In this document: positions 37,571 to 49,045 of the stretch, piece after piece | Numbering within the stretch: position 1 is the stretch's first letter | Layout of the letters: every line of letters starts with the position of its first letter | Assembly: GCA_009760855.2 (NCBI GenBank) | Contig: WPIO01000067.1 | Span: 2,103,531-2,167,530 of the forward strand | Direction of reading: 5' to 3' | DNA: 64,000 nucleotides | From: Cristatella mucedo | Taxonomy: Eukaryota > Bryozoa > Phylactolaemata > Cristatellidae | Made by a program: the position numbers and the translations under genes | Notes under the pieces: model-generated | Told to the model about the DNA's origin: nothing | The model's database searches: none | What the model saw: only the letters and a program-made list of their open reading frames with translations

Positions 37571-37959
37571 CTGTGATTGGTTAGCCATTGAATGTTGAGC
37601 CCATTAGACGACGCCAAGTAATGACTAAAATCAATCACGGATTAAAGAAAATATAAAAAAGTATAAGGCAGTCTGATACACGCAGTTCCACTGCCTGTGA
37701 CCAAGCAAACACTCATCCATTGAAATACCATAGCACAATTATTTTTATTCTGTGCATTTTAGAAAACTAATGGAATAATGCCAACAACGAGAAAGAAAGA
37801 TCACGATGCTGGCAATTCCTAGTTTTACATGTGAATGGGTTAATAGCTGAGTCAGATGTAATACGTTTCTTGATTGGAACCACACCGATTCACTATCGAT
37901 CGCTGCATTTCTTTTATGCCCGGCATCCGAAAGATTTGAAGCAAAGCTAACCAATTCAA
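37571..37959. other. No gene seen
   Basis: AT-rich unique DNA, possibly intron of the reverse-strand candidate. Confidence 0.3.
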
Positions 37960-38460
37960 GTCGGAGCAGTTAGTGGTACAGTGCCTAATCTAATTATGGA
38001 GTCTTTATGATAGTTATACTAGAGCACGACAAAAAGAGTACTTAAAACTAGTCACAAAACCTTGATGTCGGTGCGTTACTTGATAGGGAGCTAGTATGGG
38101 TCAGCGAAAGAGTCGAATGTAGCGATTGAGACTATCATGCCAGACAAGCCAGGCTTCAGCATATTGCAATATATGTCCATTTTCACACCTATAATTACCC
38201 TCTTTCGCATATATTATTTATTTCATTATTGCCAGCTGCATCGAGATCATCCCATTCAGGCAAGACAGAGCCAATAATAATGGGCTGGTGAGATTCAACT
38301 AATACCAACCATTTCAGGCTAACTCAGTCATGTGACTATGAGTGACTTTAAAGTGTGGCCTTGCGTGTTGCTGAAAATTAAGGTGCTTTCGACAGCTGCC
38401 TAAATTTTCAAAGCTTAATTCAGAAGACTGCTTCTCCAGCTTGCCATCTCGTCCAATCTC
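37960..38460 (-). repeat. LINE-1-family fragment, strongly diverged
   Basis: ACAAAACCTTGATGTCGGTGCGTTACTTGAT matches, with many changes, the segment around 21150-21190. A second stretch (GAGTGACTTTAAAGTGTGGC) near 38340 looks like another decayed copy of the same region. The right boundary is uncertain. Confidence 0.5.
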
Positions 38461-38639
38461 GATGTAAGATTAGGAGCCGTCTTTCGCAGTGGCTCGCCAA
38501 ACATTTAACTAGCTCCATCGTTCTGTTTCGGCGTTACTGTTGTAGTTCTCTTTTTGCAGGGCTACTAAGGATAGCTATTAGGCCACTGTAGTGGGCTATG
38601 AATACGGATGCAAGGCTAGTTTTTCAAGTCCAATAGGTT

Positions 38640-39190
38640 TGACCACGTGTCTCTTTTGCTGAAAGAGCTAGGATGGCTGCCGGTTGATCAACAGATACAG
38701 AGCAAAGCTCTTACACTGACCCACAAGGCCTGCCACGGCTCTGCTCCTACGTTCGAAGCTGAACTGCTGCACCAGGTTCAGCCTCTTCGCGCCCCCGGGT
38801 CCTATGTGGGCAATCAATTAGCCGTACGATTCTCTGCTTAAAGACCGTTGGCTACGTAAGCTTTAGCTCTGCAGGTCGTAAACTGTGGAGCTCGCTTCCA
38901 CAATTCTCACGCAAAACGACAACTACTCTCCCGCTGCTGACTATAGCTCATCCTTTTCAGCGGTCCTAAGCTGCTACGTCAATGATACTCACTACCTCAA
39001 CTGCTCTCCTGACTCTGCGGTGCTTCCCACTTGCTCTTTGTTGTGCGAGACGAAGTCTGTTGGCTACCGATTGCGTACCGAAACCCACTGGGGATGTGAG
39101 TGGAATATACGAGAGTGTCCTGCATAACACTCACGTAATCTTCATGGCTTTGCAGAGTTACAGACGGAGATGCATTACATTATGTTTTAC
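38640..39190 (+). mobile_element. LINE-2-family 3' end, longest copy
   Basis: Starts with KELGWLPVDQQIQSKALTL in an open frame (C-terminal RT region), then HGSAPTF. Frame breaks follow, and then the non-coding end with CACTTGCTCTTTGTTGTG, ACCGAAACCCACTGG and a GCATTACATTATG tail. It defines more of this family than any other copy here. Confidence 0.8.
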
Positions 39191-39444
39191 TATCCTTGTT
39201 ATTCCCAAATACTTACTCGAATCGGAGCATAGTTTAAGGCCTACATTGCCTAACTTTCTCCTGAAAAACATATTGTCTAAGTGAATTACAATCATAAAGT
39301 TGAGCTGAGTCAACTAATAGCCGCGATTCATGAAATGGCAGAACAGCCCTGGAGTCAACACATAATAACTTTGAATGTTTGCACTTGGCTTGGATTGACT
39401 TGGATTAGTTAAAGCAGCGTTGCTGCAGATCACCAGTTCGTAAG
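39191..39444. other. No gene seen
   Basis: Short AT-rich spacer. Confidence 0.3.
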
Positions 39445-39600
39445 CCATGATGTCATACTGGGTAAAGAGGTTGGTTTTCACGACCGAGGTCGTGGTTTTG
39501 AATCCTTAGTTGGGCAATCCTTTATTGTCACTGCTAGCCGTGGCGATAGCCTTAAAGTTTCTTCTGTTGCTATACAAAAGAGGCAATTAAATCAGCTAAT
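39445..39600 (+). repeat. tRNA-derived SINE, family B
   Basis: TCATACTGGGTAAAGAGGTTGG head, CGACCGAGGTCGTGG, box B-like GGTTTTGAATCC, AATCCTTTATTGTCACTGC, and an end AATTAAATCAGCTAATA. Confidence 0.75.
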
Positions 39601-39689
39601 ATTTATTAGTTTTTAGCAGAACTACATACGAATCGGATGGCCATTTCCTCATTATGCGCCATGTTGCTGGGTAAGATTTTATGACATGC

Positions 39690-40350
39690 TAAATAATAAT
39701 AATATTAATAACAATAAAAAAACTTGATAAAGCGTCTTCAGAGAACTTAATCTCTTTCTAGGCGCTTTGCATTTTCTGTAAGGAAACACGATTGCATGAT
39801 AAGTCAAGATAACATGCGTAATAAACAATATGGATTGCATGGTTAGGGGTGACATGCACAGTGTCAGCATGCAAGTGTGATTACTGGCAGCATGCGACAA
39901 CGTCAGCACGAATAAGCACATACGAGATGAATAACGGGAACCCACTAAATTTTGTCATAAGTAGGTGCGTTTGAAATTACTTTTTTAATGTGGTCAAGTC
40001 AAGGGATATCGTGACGCAAGTCGGAAGTGAGTTCCAGGCTTTTGGAGTGTATAAACTAAATCCTTGGTCTCCAAAGGATTTGAGGTTTTTACGAGGCAAA
40101 GGTAAACAGTTAGATTCCGAAGTGCGGGTGGTACGATGCCTAGCCTGGTGGACCAGTAGATCTGATAAGTTGGTTTGAGTGAAAGGATGAAGGGACCTAA
40201 AAGTGATGACAATACCATAAATTCGATCCATTGCTTGAATGGTAAGCAGTGCTGGTGGTCCAGAATTGGTTTGACGTGGCAACTGCGATGCTCATTACAA
40301 ACAAGTCTACCTGCAAAGTTTGGCACAGCTGCAAGTGTCTGATTTCATGA
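39690..40350 (-). mobile_element. LINE-1-family 5'-truncated copy
   Basis: (AAT)n-type tail at 39692-39718, full 3'UTR, then the C-terminal coding part in two frames. It contains NEHRSCHVKPIL and FGDQGFSLYTPKAWNSLPT (the intact family version is [19 protein letters not shown]). It is intermediate in decay. Confidence 0.85.
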
Positions 40351-40735
40351 AACTTAGGCCTGCTTGAAAGTAAGCCGCGATATGAACGCCAAATTTAAGA
40401 TGATTCCGTTTTCCTGCTATTTCAAATGGCACGGCTTTTGTCTCTTTCATCTCGCTGAGCCAGCAGCTATTCATGGGGAATCGCCTTTTGAATTACAGCT
40501 CACTTGCCTGTAGCTCGAAATGTTTATTCCACATTTTGATTAGTAATCGAAAAATAAATCCTTTCCTGTTGTAAGCTTCAGAGAACATGTAGTGGCATGA
40601 CGTTCTCAAAAAGGTGAAAGCCTGCGTTAATAAGAGGTAAATTTCAAATGTTCGTGCTAATTATTCTAGCCTCTAAATGCAAAGACAAAATTTGAGATGT
40701 TAAATGGAATGTAATTTAATGTATCTCAGTCAGTA
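40351..40735. other. No gene seen
   Basis: Unique AT-rich spacer. Confidence 0.3.
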
Positions 40736-41010
40736 AGTCCACAAAGTCATAAAGACCATGTGGGTGTTACGCAGGAGAGTTTGGTATAGCGAACTCACAG
40801 CCTAAGCGGCTTTCGGTACGCATTCAGTAGCCAACAGACTTCGTCTCACGCAACAAAGAGAAAGTGGGAAACATAGCAGAGTTAGGAGAGCAGTTGAGGT
40901 AGTGAATAGCATATAAGTAGCAGTTCAGGACCGCTTGAAAAGATGTGTCATAGTCGGCAGTTGGAGAGTAGCTGTCGTTGCGTAAGAAGCGAATTATCCA
41001 TAACACTGTG
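40736..41010 (-). repeat. LINE-2-family 3' tail
   Basis: Reverse copy with CATAAAGACCATGTGGGTG, GCCTAAGCGGCTTTCGGTA and CAACAAAGAGAAAGTGGGA. The (CATTA)n tail has been lost. Confidence 0.8.
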
Positions 41011-41075
41011 GCCAATATGTTGCACGATCATTGAGTAACTAGCGACACTGGCAGTGTTGAAAAATTAGTGTTCAG

Positions 41076-41414
41076 ATGTCATTGAATGACAGACTCATTC
41101 TTATCAAGGATTACTACAAATTAGACCACTTTGGATTGCGAATAATACAAGTATTACATGCGAGTTATGCCGCTTTTTACAACATGATTCTGTGGCGGCG
41201 ACTAAACACTGAGGAGATTTTAAAGAATCTCTATTCAGCTTTTGAGAACACTGATAACGATATTTTACTTGTTTATTCAATGAAAATATTTAAAATTCAA
41301 TATTTATATTTGACTTGTTTCACATTACTTGAGAATTGGCTGGGTCGTACTACTTGGATATTTAAAAATACTAGGCCGAAACGGTTATTGTCGTCTGGTC
41401 GTCGGCCGTTATAG
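41076..41414 (+). other. Open frame of 112 codons, origin unknown
   Basis: A forward frame in an AT-rich stretch. It reads LNDRLILIKDYYKLDHFGLR at the start, loosely reminiscent of the helix-turn-helix start of Tc1/mariner-like transposases, but with no catalytic residues downstream. Left as unassigned. Confidence 0.2.
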
Positions 41415-41639
41415 CGTAGCATATCCATGAAAACTATTCCAGTTCTACCGTTTTTCATGGTCATAGTCTTTGCCTTTAAGTAGCCAAGTCCGGTACACAT
41501 TATGGAAAGGAGGTATTTCAATCGGTTAGTAACACAACGCCCTCACTAGTCAAAGGATGGCACGACAAGACAATTCAAACATGCGGTTCAAATGCAGTGA
41601 GAAGCCTGTAGTTTATTATAACTTTTTCAAGCGTCGTGT

Positions 41640-41800
41640 GAGTGGATATCGCGCCCTGGTTTGGCCCACGGGTAAGTGGTGTCGCTTCGAAGACCAATTA
41701 AGTGGGTAACAGCTGATCTCCCCCGGCGTATTCGATGCGCCTTGATAGATTAATTAATTCGTCTTATGCGACTAAATAGATGAATTATATTATATTTCCT
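41640..41800 (+). repeat. SINE family A, diverged
   Basis: CCCTGGTTTGGCCCACGGGTAAG head and the family's 3' end (GATGCGCCTTGATAGATTAA, then GACTAAATAGATGAATTAT). The box B is replaced by GTATTCGATGCG. Confidence 0.55.
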
Positions 41801-42590
41801 TTGATAGTAATTATATTATATAATTATATTTCGTTTGATACCAAAATATAGGTTAGTAGTAGTTTCCAGAATTTGAGTGCACAAAAACTAAATGCAAGGC
41901 TCCAAAGAATTTGTAGTCAGTGGGAAATGTAAGTAAATAAAGTAGAAAGGTGCAAATAAAGTTGAATTACGTCAGATCTGATAGTGAGAAGAAAACTGAA
42001 TGTAATCATGGTTAAGGCCCAGGATTACAGCGTTTGACTGCGATAGCTGGGGGACATTGGCTTCATAAGCCGCCGCCAAAGGCGATGGACCAGGAAATAG
42101 ACAAATAATTTTAGGGAGCTATACAAATAAACCCTCTCATTTGTGTACATCCATTTGCTCGCCAGTTCTTCTCCGCCTTGGCCTGGCCTCCCTTTATCGA
42201 TGATACTCTCTGATTATGTACGGAGAATAGGTAAGTCCCTGCACGTACTGGCTGCCAGCTGCCGATCCTAGCCGACTCTGCCAGTCCTACCCGGCTGAAT
42301 GCAATCAAACAACTCAGCTTCATCCACGACCCTGCTGACTCAACTTTTGTGGAATATCGCCATACGAGAAGACTTGTCCGATGAGTTTCTGATAGGGGAT
42401 TTCACAGATTCGTATTTTTTGGTTAAGCTAAGTTATATATATATAACCATGACAGGTATATGGTTAGGGTTTAGTTTCTTTGCAGAGACCTTACTTGACT
42501 CACGGCGATGCAATGATTGAGAGTTTATATTCACGGCTCTGCCGAGAAGCAGGAGATTCAGTTTTAAAGTTTAGGCCGCTGAACTGTAAA
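41801..42590. other. No gene seen
   Basis: AT-rich then mixed composition. Short frames on both strands are without recognisable domains. Confidence 0.3.
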
Positions 42591-42778
42591 CAGTGGTTCT
42601 CAATCTTCCTATTGGCGCGACTCTCTAATATAGTTCCTTATGTTGTGGCGAACCCGTTCCATTACATTATTTTGTGCGAAATGTGGAAATGCGTGTTTTG
42701 CGATGGTCTTAGTCGACAGCTGAGAAAGGGTCGTTAGATCTCCCAAAGGGATCGCGACCAGCAGGTTACAAACCGCTG
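42591..42778. mobile_element. SPIN-like hAT MITE (188 bp)
   Basis: The left end CAGTGGTTCTCAATCTTCC and the right end (read inward on the other strand) CAGCGGTTTGTAACCTG are the terminal inverted repeats of the SPIN (Space Invaders) group of hAT elements. Diagnostic inner blocks are also present: GTCGCGATCCC..TTTGGG, AACGACCCTTTC and GACTAAGACCATCGCAAAACA on one side, and CCTTATGTTGTGGCGAACCCG on the other. There is no transposase gene, so it is a non-autonomous copy. An 8-bp target duplication is not recognisable (ACTGTAAA versus GTTTAGTG), which fits an old insertion. Confidence 0.82.
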
Positions 42779-42804
42779 GTTTAGTGTTAGGAAAATAAAT
42801 TACC

Positions 42805-43160
42805 TGTTCCATTATTTCGCTTAAAGACCGTTGGCGACACAAGCTTTAGCTCTGCTGGTCATAGACTGTAAAACTCACTTCCACAATTCTTACGCAAAGA
42901 CAACTACTCTCATGGGGCCGACTATGGCACATCCTTTTCAGCGGTCTTGAGCTGCCATGGTACTCATTACGTCAACTGCTCTCCTGAATCTGCTGTTCTT
43001 ATCACTTTCTCTTTGTTTCGCGAGCCGAAGTCTGTGGCTACCGAATGCGTACCGAAAGCCGCTTAGGCTGTTAGTGCGCCATACAAAACTCTCCTGCGTA
43101 ATATTCACATAGTATTCATGACTTATTTAAGTTACAGAGGAAGATCCGTTACATTACGGC
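42805..43160 (+). repeat. LINE-2-family 3' end
   Basis: From TTAAAGACCGTTGGCGACAC to GATCCGTTACATTACGG, with the CTGTAAAACTCACTTCC segment in place of the intact LWNS codons. It sits 26 bp from the hAT element. Confidence 0.82.
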
Positions 43161-44690
43161 AGTTCGATTTATGGCTTTGCAGATATGCGACGACGCCTTA
43201 TGCGCCAGACTGTTTTTTCACTGTGGCCAGAAAGACGGAATGTGTAGGCCGAAAGGAGGGGAAGCAGCAGCGTCAGTAGCAGCGAGAGATTCCGGGAGGG
43301 GCGTGGGTCGAGAAGTGGGTCGAGTGCGTAACGTATGGAGTACCAATGCGGGCATGCAGAAGGCAAGTGTCAGCAGCGGCGGCGGCGACGGTGGCGCCGC
43401 CGCGCGAGGGCAGCAGAGGCTTGTCTAGTTAGATACACGAGAGCTGGGCCTGCGAAGCGCGGCCGCTACAGCGAGCGAGCGAATAAGCGGGCCAGTGAGC
43501 GAGCGCTCGATTAACCGGCGAACCGGTTTTGAGCTTTTGCCACGCAGAGGAGGGAGGACACGGGCAGACGCGCTAACCGCCCTCCGACGGCGCCGCGAGA
43601 GTAGCTCCGGAGTAGCACGCTCGACGGGAATATCGAGCGCCAGACGAAGAGCACTCGTCGCCTCTGCGTGCGCGCTCACGTGGTCGGTGTCGCGCCGCAC
43701 TGCTCATCCGAAGGCAGCCGTCTGAATTCGAATTGAAGCTCTGGCAATGGAACGGCTGCTGAGTGACAATCGGGGCGCTGCGGCTTCTTCCGCTGGGGCG
43801 AATGGGAGTCTGCACCAGCATGGCTTCCGGTTGTTTCCTCTGAAGCAGCGCCCAAGGGACAGGGGCCAGTCCCGTGCGTTCGTCATGGCGGGCGAACCTT
43901 TTTGAAGAGAGCGGTGGATGGAGCTGAACTAGACGCTTGGCAGAATTTAGCGCTTGTGGGTCGAGTTCGTCAAAAGAATTCCCTCTCCAAACTTGCTGTA
44001 CTTATCGGTACAGCTTACGCTTACGAATCGTCGAATGCAATCCGTTCCGTAAAGTCGTTGTGGCAGCAGCGCCAGACAGTGCACCGACCCGGCTCGCTTT
44101 TCTCACGACTTTCCGTGGCCGCAAGCTTTGCAGAGGCCCGGCCTGAACGCACAATGGCTCTCGATCTGTTTGCCGCGTGTGCTCTAATTGGGCATTTTTT
44201 TAATGAGATCTGGCGGCCTGCAGCAGCGGCAGCCGAAGAGCAGAAAAACTAGGGCACAGGGCTACCGACATAGCGGCAGCGGCGGCGCCTTCGGTGGCGG
44301 TGGTGGCTTCTGTGCGTGGCAGACGGCGACATGAGGCAACGGCGTTGGCTCGCTCTCTATACCGTCCTTCTACCGTCTGGCGTTCCCAACTGTCCGCGAC
44401 GGCAAGCGTGAGTCTGAGCTTGTCTCCCGATAATAATTGATAGGAAAACGCCCTCGCATTCTTTCTCGCAGAAGCTGCAGGCCCGGTGATTAAATTTGGC
44501 GTCGACACGGTAGCTCACGGAGAACTGTAGGACAGCTTGCCGTCCGCAGAATGATCAGTTGATGGGCTCAAATTAACGCAATATCGTTTCCACCGATTGC
44601 GCGCGGCATCGTCGACTGCAGTTAGTTAATTTAGCGAAGGGAAAACCAGCGGACTCAGAGTGAAGCACCTAGACAGCAGCCTTCGAGCAG
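43161..44690. other. CpG-rich region, left part
   Basis: Abrupt rise in G+C and CpG from about 43175, with GGCGGCGG and GCGAGCGAGCG runs. Many overlapping open frames on both strands result from base composition. The most protein-like is a forward frame ending RTMALDLFAACALIGHFFNE near 44200, but it has no recognisable domain. Could be a CpG-island promoter or a GC-rich repeat. Confidence 0.45.
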
Positions 44691-46810
44691 CGCCGTGCGC
44701 GGGTGCGGAAGCGCGCCTCCGTCGTGTGCCCGCGCTGAAAGCACCGGAAGTCCGAGTCGCCACGACCGCTGCGCCGGTGAGGGCGCCAGCGCGGCGGTGC
44801 CGCGCGGCGGCTTTTTCTCCTAGGGTGACAGCTGCTCAGTGCTATCGCTCCTGGCGCAGTCAGCGTCGGTCGCGCTGCAACCGCGTAGAAGGAAAGAATG
44901 TCAATGCTCGGCGAGAAGCGAATTCAAAAGTCATTTGGGGCAAACTTATTCATTTATTCTCTCGAGTGCCCCTGATACTATGATGAAATAACTGGCGTTG
45001 CCGGCTCCCGCGACGCACCGCCGGCAACGTCGGTATGTCCGCCGCAGCCGCCAACGCCGGCGTCACCGGCTCCGCCTCAGCCGGAATCACTGTCACCGCC
45101 GCCGGAATCCCATCTGCCGCTGCTTCTGGCCGCGCCGGTACCACTGCCGTCTCTTGTATTGCTAGAACCGCCGCCTCTGGCATGACCACTAACGCTTCCG
45201 CCAGCACCGCCGGGACTACCAATACCGCCAATATCATTTGCAAAGCGGCCTCTGGCACAGCCCCAACGCTGCCGCTGGCGGCGCCGGCGCAGCTGCCGCC
45301 ATTACCGGCGTCGACACCGTCACCGCTGGGCACACCCACGACGCTGCGGCCGACGGCACTATTACCGCCGATGACGCCGGCTCCACCAATGTGACCGCTT
45401 TAGCGAACGAGGCACAAGGCCTCGCGGACAGCCGACCGAGCCTCGTACACGCTGATAAGGCAGCGTCCCAGCATGCCGTTCGGCAGCTCCGACGCTCGCC
45501 ACGGCAAGAACTGCTCGAGCGCGCGAACGTTGACCTCCGTTAAAGTCGTCAGCGGCCGCCACTCGCCGTTCACGAACTCCGCGTCCGCCTCGGTGAGCTC
45601 TGCGACCGCAACTACCATTGTCGGCGCGGCGACGCCGGCACGGAAGTTGTACAGTAACCGGTTCTTGTAAAATACGCGGTCGGCTTTCTGCACAATACGC
45701 CTCCCTTGTCCTCCACCGCCGCCGATGCTGCGACCGCCAGGTGGAGCGCTAGCTGCCATTTCTTGCCCACTTTGATATCTCTAGAAGACACGCACGGAGC
45801 GGGGCGCATTCAGTGAACAGACACGCGATGATGGCAGATGGTCTGACAGGCGCGACGCGCGCTCGCACGGCGAATCGAAGGCGCATGCTTGCGGCAAGCG
45901 GAAGCCTCGCTCCACGTGGTGGTGTTGCGTCACGGCAAACTTTCGCCGCTGCTCGAGCGAGCATTCGGCGCGTTTGCGGGGCGCGAAGCCCCAGCGTCAA
46001 GCTACATTCTGCGTAGCCGTAGCCGCTCGCTTTGGCTCACTACTGCAGCCCTTCACGAGACGGTCACCCGCGGCGCCATTGTCGCGGCTGCCGCGACGCT
46101 CGCCGGACGCGGCAATCCGCCAGATTGACGATGCGGCCAGCACGCCAGGTGCGCGAGAACCGTCTGCGAGCCGCAGCCGCCGCCGCCCGAAGAAGGCGAC
46201 CCGTCGGCGACGGATCGAAGATCGGGCTCGCTCCGCCGAGTCGGCGCGGCTCGCGGCCCATCGGACAAGCATAGCAGGTGGCGGCAGCGCAGCGCTCTAC
46301 TCGACTCAGCTGGAAGCTCGTGGCGCTGGACCATGGGACGCGGAGTGACAGCCGCCCCATGCCCCACCTAGCTGCCGCAGTGCGTATTTCGCGGTGCGCC
46401 GTGCGTCGCTGCTCGAGCGACTGTCGCCCTACCTTGGCGTGCTTCAGCTGCTGCTGACGCTGATGTTGGAGTGGCCTCCGAAAGCGGGGATTAGTGTAAC
46501 GGTTCGTTGCGTTCGCCCTTGACCGCTGCCGCGACCAAAGTGGCCGGACGCCGGGTCGGCGACGGCGCGAGTCGCCTAATCGGGGATCGCTAATGACCTT
46601 TGGCAGCCACTTTTGGAACATCCATCTGCCGCCGCCTGACAACCACCGACTGGTGTACCGATGCGACATGGCGCGACTGTCGGAGGGACGGAAAGAGGCG
46701 TTGACGCTGGCTCGCGGGCCCAATAGGCGCAGCGCACCACGGTGCGGACTCGCAGCTGACTGCTCACGCCCCTTTTGGGAGTCGAGTCGTCACGCTGCGC
46801 CGTTTAGCCT
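44690..46810. repeat. CpG-rich tandem duplication, unit 1
   Basis: Matches 46850-49045 in the same order. Marker pairs are CCTCCGTCGT (44716/46878), CCTCGTACAC (45441/47968), CGTCGGCGACGGATCG (about 46202/48463) and CTTTTGGAAC (46610/48848). The offset drifts from 2162 to 2527 and back to 2238 because of indels, including an inserted SINE in unit 2. Divergence is considerable, so the duplication is old. Confidence 0.8.
45400..45759 (-). CDS. Small Gly-rich N-terminus protein, copy 1 (unknown)
   Basis: A reverse-strand frame of 119 codons starting at an ATG in context AAATGGC that is conserved in the paralog. It has a Gly-rich start (PGGRSIGGGGGQGRR), then a compact core: ADRVFYKNRLLYNFRAG, LTTLTEVNVRALEQFLPW and GMLGRCLISVYEARS. 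It stops after REALCLVR. The core is retained in the second tandem unit with mostly conservative changes (V/I, R/K, F/L), which is the best coding evidence in this GC-rich region. It may be a whole small gene or the last exon of a larger one. No known family is recognised. Confidence 0.45.
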   Translation of the reverse strand: MAASAPPGGRSIGGGGGQGRRIVQKADRVFYKNRLLYNFRAGVAAPTMVVAVAELTEADAEFVNGEWRPLTTLTEVNVRALEQFLPWRASELPNGMLGRCLISVYEARSAVREALCLVR

Positions 46811-47514
46811 AGCTGCGCCTCTAGGCGATACCGCTAGGCGGAAGACTTCCTGCCGAGCGGTTTGCACGCTGCGCGCGCCTCCGTCGTCTGCCCGCGCTGA
46901 AAACGCCGGAAGAGCGAGTCGCCATTGTCGCAGTGTGGTTGAGGGGGCCGGGCGGCGGCTCTTTCTCTTGGGGAGACAGCTGCTCGGCGCTCTCGCTCCT
47001 GGCGCGGCTCCTGCTCGGCGTCTGTTGCGCTGCGATCGCACAAAAGGAAAGGCCGTAACTGTCGGCAGGCAACGAATTGATAAGTGATTTGCAGCGAATT
47101 TATTCATTTAGTCGATCGAGCGCATTCAAAGCTGTGAGCAAACTGCTTGCATTGCCGACTCACACGACGCGCGGTCGGCGCCTTCGCCGCTGCAGCCACC
47201 GCCGGAATCACTGACCCCACAGCCGCCATCAATCAACACAATCACACTTCCCCCACTAGCTGCTTTTGCCATTGCCGTCGCTGGTATTGCTAGCCCCGAC
47301 GCGGCTGAGAGAGCCGCCAACACGACTGCCGGCGGCGCCGGCACGACTGCTGCCACTGGAAACATTTGGTCTGCGGGATTATCCGTACTAATAGGCTGCT
47401 AACGTGTTTTAAGTAGTCGCTGGTGCTGGCATCACCCTAAAGCTGCAACCGGTGGCGCCGGCACTACAGTCAAGGCTACCGGCGTCACTGGCACTGCCGC
47501 CGCAATGGGCAACA

Positions 47515-47680
47515 CCCACAATGTCAGAAAGTTGCTTTTAACCCCCATGGTCCAGAGGTCGCATGTTCGAATCCGGCGGTGGGTTGTTTCTCTGACGCCA
47601 CTACAACCGGTGGTCATAGCCAGTAAGGCTATGATGTCGCTATACAAAGGAGGTTGTTAATTCAGCAAATATTTTTATTC
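47515..47680 (+). repeat. tRNA-derived SINE, family B
   Basis: CATGGTCCAGAGGTCGCATG head, perfect box B-like GTTCGAATCC, GTGGTCATAGCCAGTAAGGC, GTCGCTATACAAAGGAGG and an end near TTAATTCAGCAAATA. It inserted into tandem unit 2 only. Confidence 0.8.
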
Positions 47681-47929
47681 ATCAACGCTGTCACCGGCGG
47701 GGCCGACGCCACCGCCGCCGCTCGCACAGAACACAACGCGGCCGTCGGTAGCGCCGGCACCACCGCCAAAGCTGCCGGCGTCACTGGCACCACCGGCGCC
47801 GCTGGCCATATTCACAACGCCGCCGGCGGCGGAGCCGACACCACCACCGCCTTTGGCACAGCCGCCAACGCTGTGACAATAAGCGTTTGCACTATCACCG
47901 CCATCGGCTGCGCCAATGCGTCCGCCGTA

Positions 47930-48311
47930 GCAGACGGCGCACGAGGCCTCGCGAGCAGACGACCGAGCCTCGTACACACAGATGAGGCAGCGCCCCAGCA
48001 TGCCGCACGACAGCTGCGACGAAGGCCACGGCAGCAACTGCTCTAACGCTCGCACGTTCACGTCCTTTAACGTCGTCAGCTGCCGCAACTCGTTGTTAAG
48101 GAACTCGCCGTCCTCCGCACTTAGCTCTGCGGCAGTCGCACCCGTCGTTGGAGCGGCGAGGCCGGCACGGAAGTTGTACAAGATTCTGTTTTTGTAAAAC
48201 ATGCGGTCGGCTAACGGCATAATCCGCCTCCCCGCCACCACCGTCACCACCGTCACCACCGCCGCCGCTACCGGCGCCACCGCTACCGCCGGGTTGTGCG
48301 AAGTGTGCCAT
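47930..48311 (-). pseudogene. Small Gly-rich N-terminus protein, copy 2
   Basis: Paralog of 45400-45759. The ATG at 48311 (AAATGGC) opens a Gly-rich stretch, but one extra G near 48230-48240 puts the conserved core in another frame. That core (ADRMFYKNRILYNFRAG, DVNVRALEQLLPW, GMLGRCLICVYEARS) is itself open and runs on past the copy 1 stop into a long Gly/Ala-rich extension to 47675. Either the start is elsewhere or the copy is frameshifted. Confidence 0.4.
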
Positions 48312-49045
48312 TTCACGGTGGCGTCGTTATCTCTAGAGGACACAAAAGAAGGCGGCGCTTGCAGTGACGAGACGCACTGTGATGGCTGCCGGCCACACAT
48401 ACGCAGCTCGCGCTAGGTGCATGAGCACCCTCTGCGAGCCATCGCCGCCCAATGACTGCGACTCGTCGGCGACGGATCGCAGAGCGGTGCCGCTCCGCCG
48501 AGTCAGCACGGCTCGCGGCGCGGCGCCGCATAGCTCTGAGCGTGCGGCGGCGGCCGTGCATCGCTCTCAGAGGCTTGGCTGGCGGCTCGGAACGCGACCG
48601 CAGCGACTGCTGCGCCGAACGCCGCCGAGCGGCCACGCCGCGAAAACGCGGTGCGGCGCGTGTCGCTATTAAGCGACTGTCGCCGTACCTTTGCCCGCTT
48701 CCGCTGAAGTGGCCGCCGAGATCACGATCTTTGTAACGGTACGTTGCGTTCGCCCTCGACCGCTGGCTAGACCGAATTGGCCGGACGCGCTAGTCGCCGA
48801 CGCCAAGAGCCGTCTATTTGTGTACCGGAAACGACCTTCGGCACCGACTTTTGGAACTTCCATCTGCCGCCCGACCACCACCGACAGGTGTGCCGGTGCA
48901 AGACAGCTCACGGCTGGCGGACCGACGCAAAGAGGTGTTGATGCTAAAGGCCAGGGCTTTCGGATGACCAATAGGCGTAGCTCCGCTGTGTCTCGCAGCG
49001 AGCCGCGCTGGCCCCTCTTTGGAGTCGAGTTGTCATTCTGCGAAG

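Larger units (their letters stand above)
46850..49045. repeat. CpG-rich tandem duplication, unit 2
   Basis: Second unit, beginning with CGCGCCTCCGTCGTCTGCCC and ending near GAGTCGAGTTGTCATTCTGC (unit 1: GAGTCGAGTCGTCACGCTGC). It contains an insertion of about 300 bp around 47390-47680 with a SINE. Confidence 0.8.

Noticed and set aside
41076-41414. Tc1/mariner transposase
   Set aside because: Only a vague helix-turn-helix-like start; no catalytic D residues or inverted repeats found.
41426-41465. Hammerhead-ribozyme-like stem around CCATGAAAA...TTTTTCATGG
   Set aside because: The stem exists, but the conserved CTGATGA and GAAA core elements are not in place.
43902-48736. Dozens of overlapping Ala/Arg-rich frames on both strands in the CpG-rich region
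   Set aside because: High G+C removes stop codons in all frames. Only the frame conserved between the tandem units was kept.
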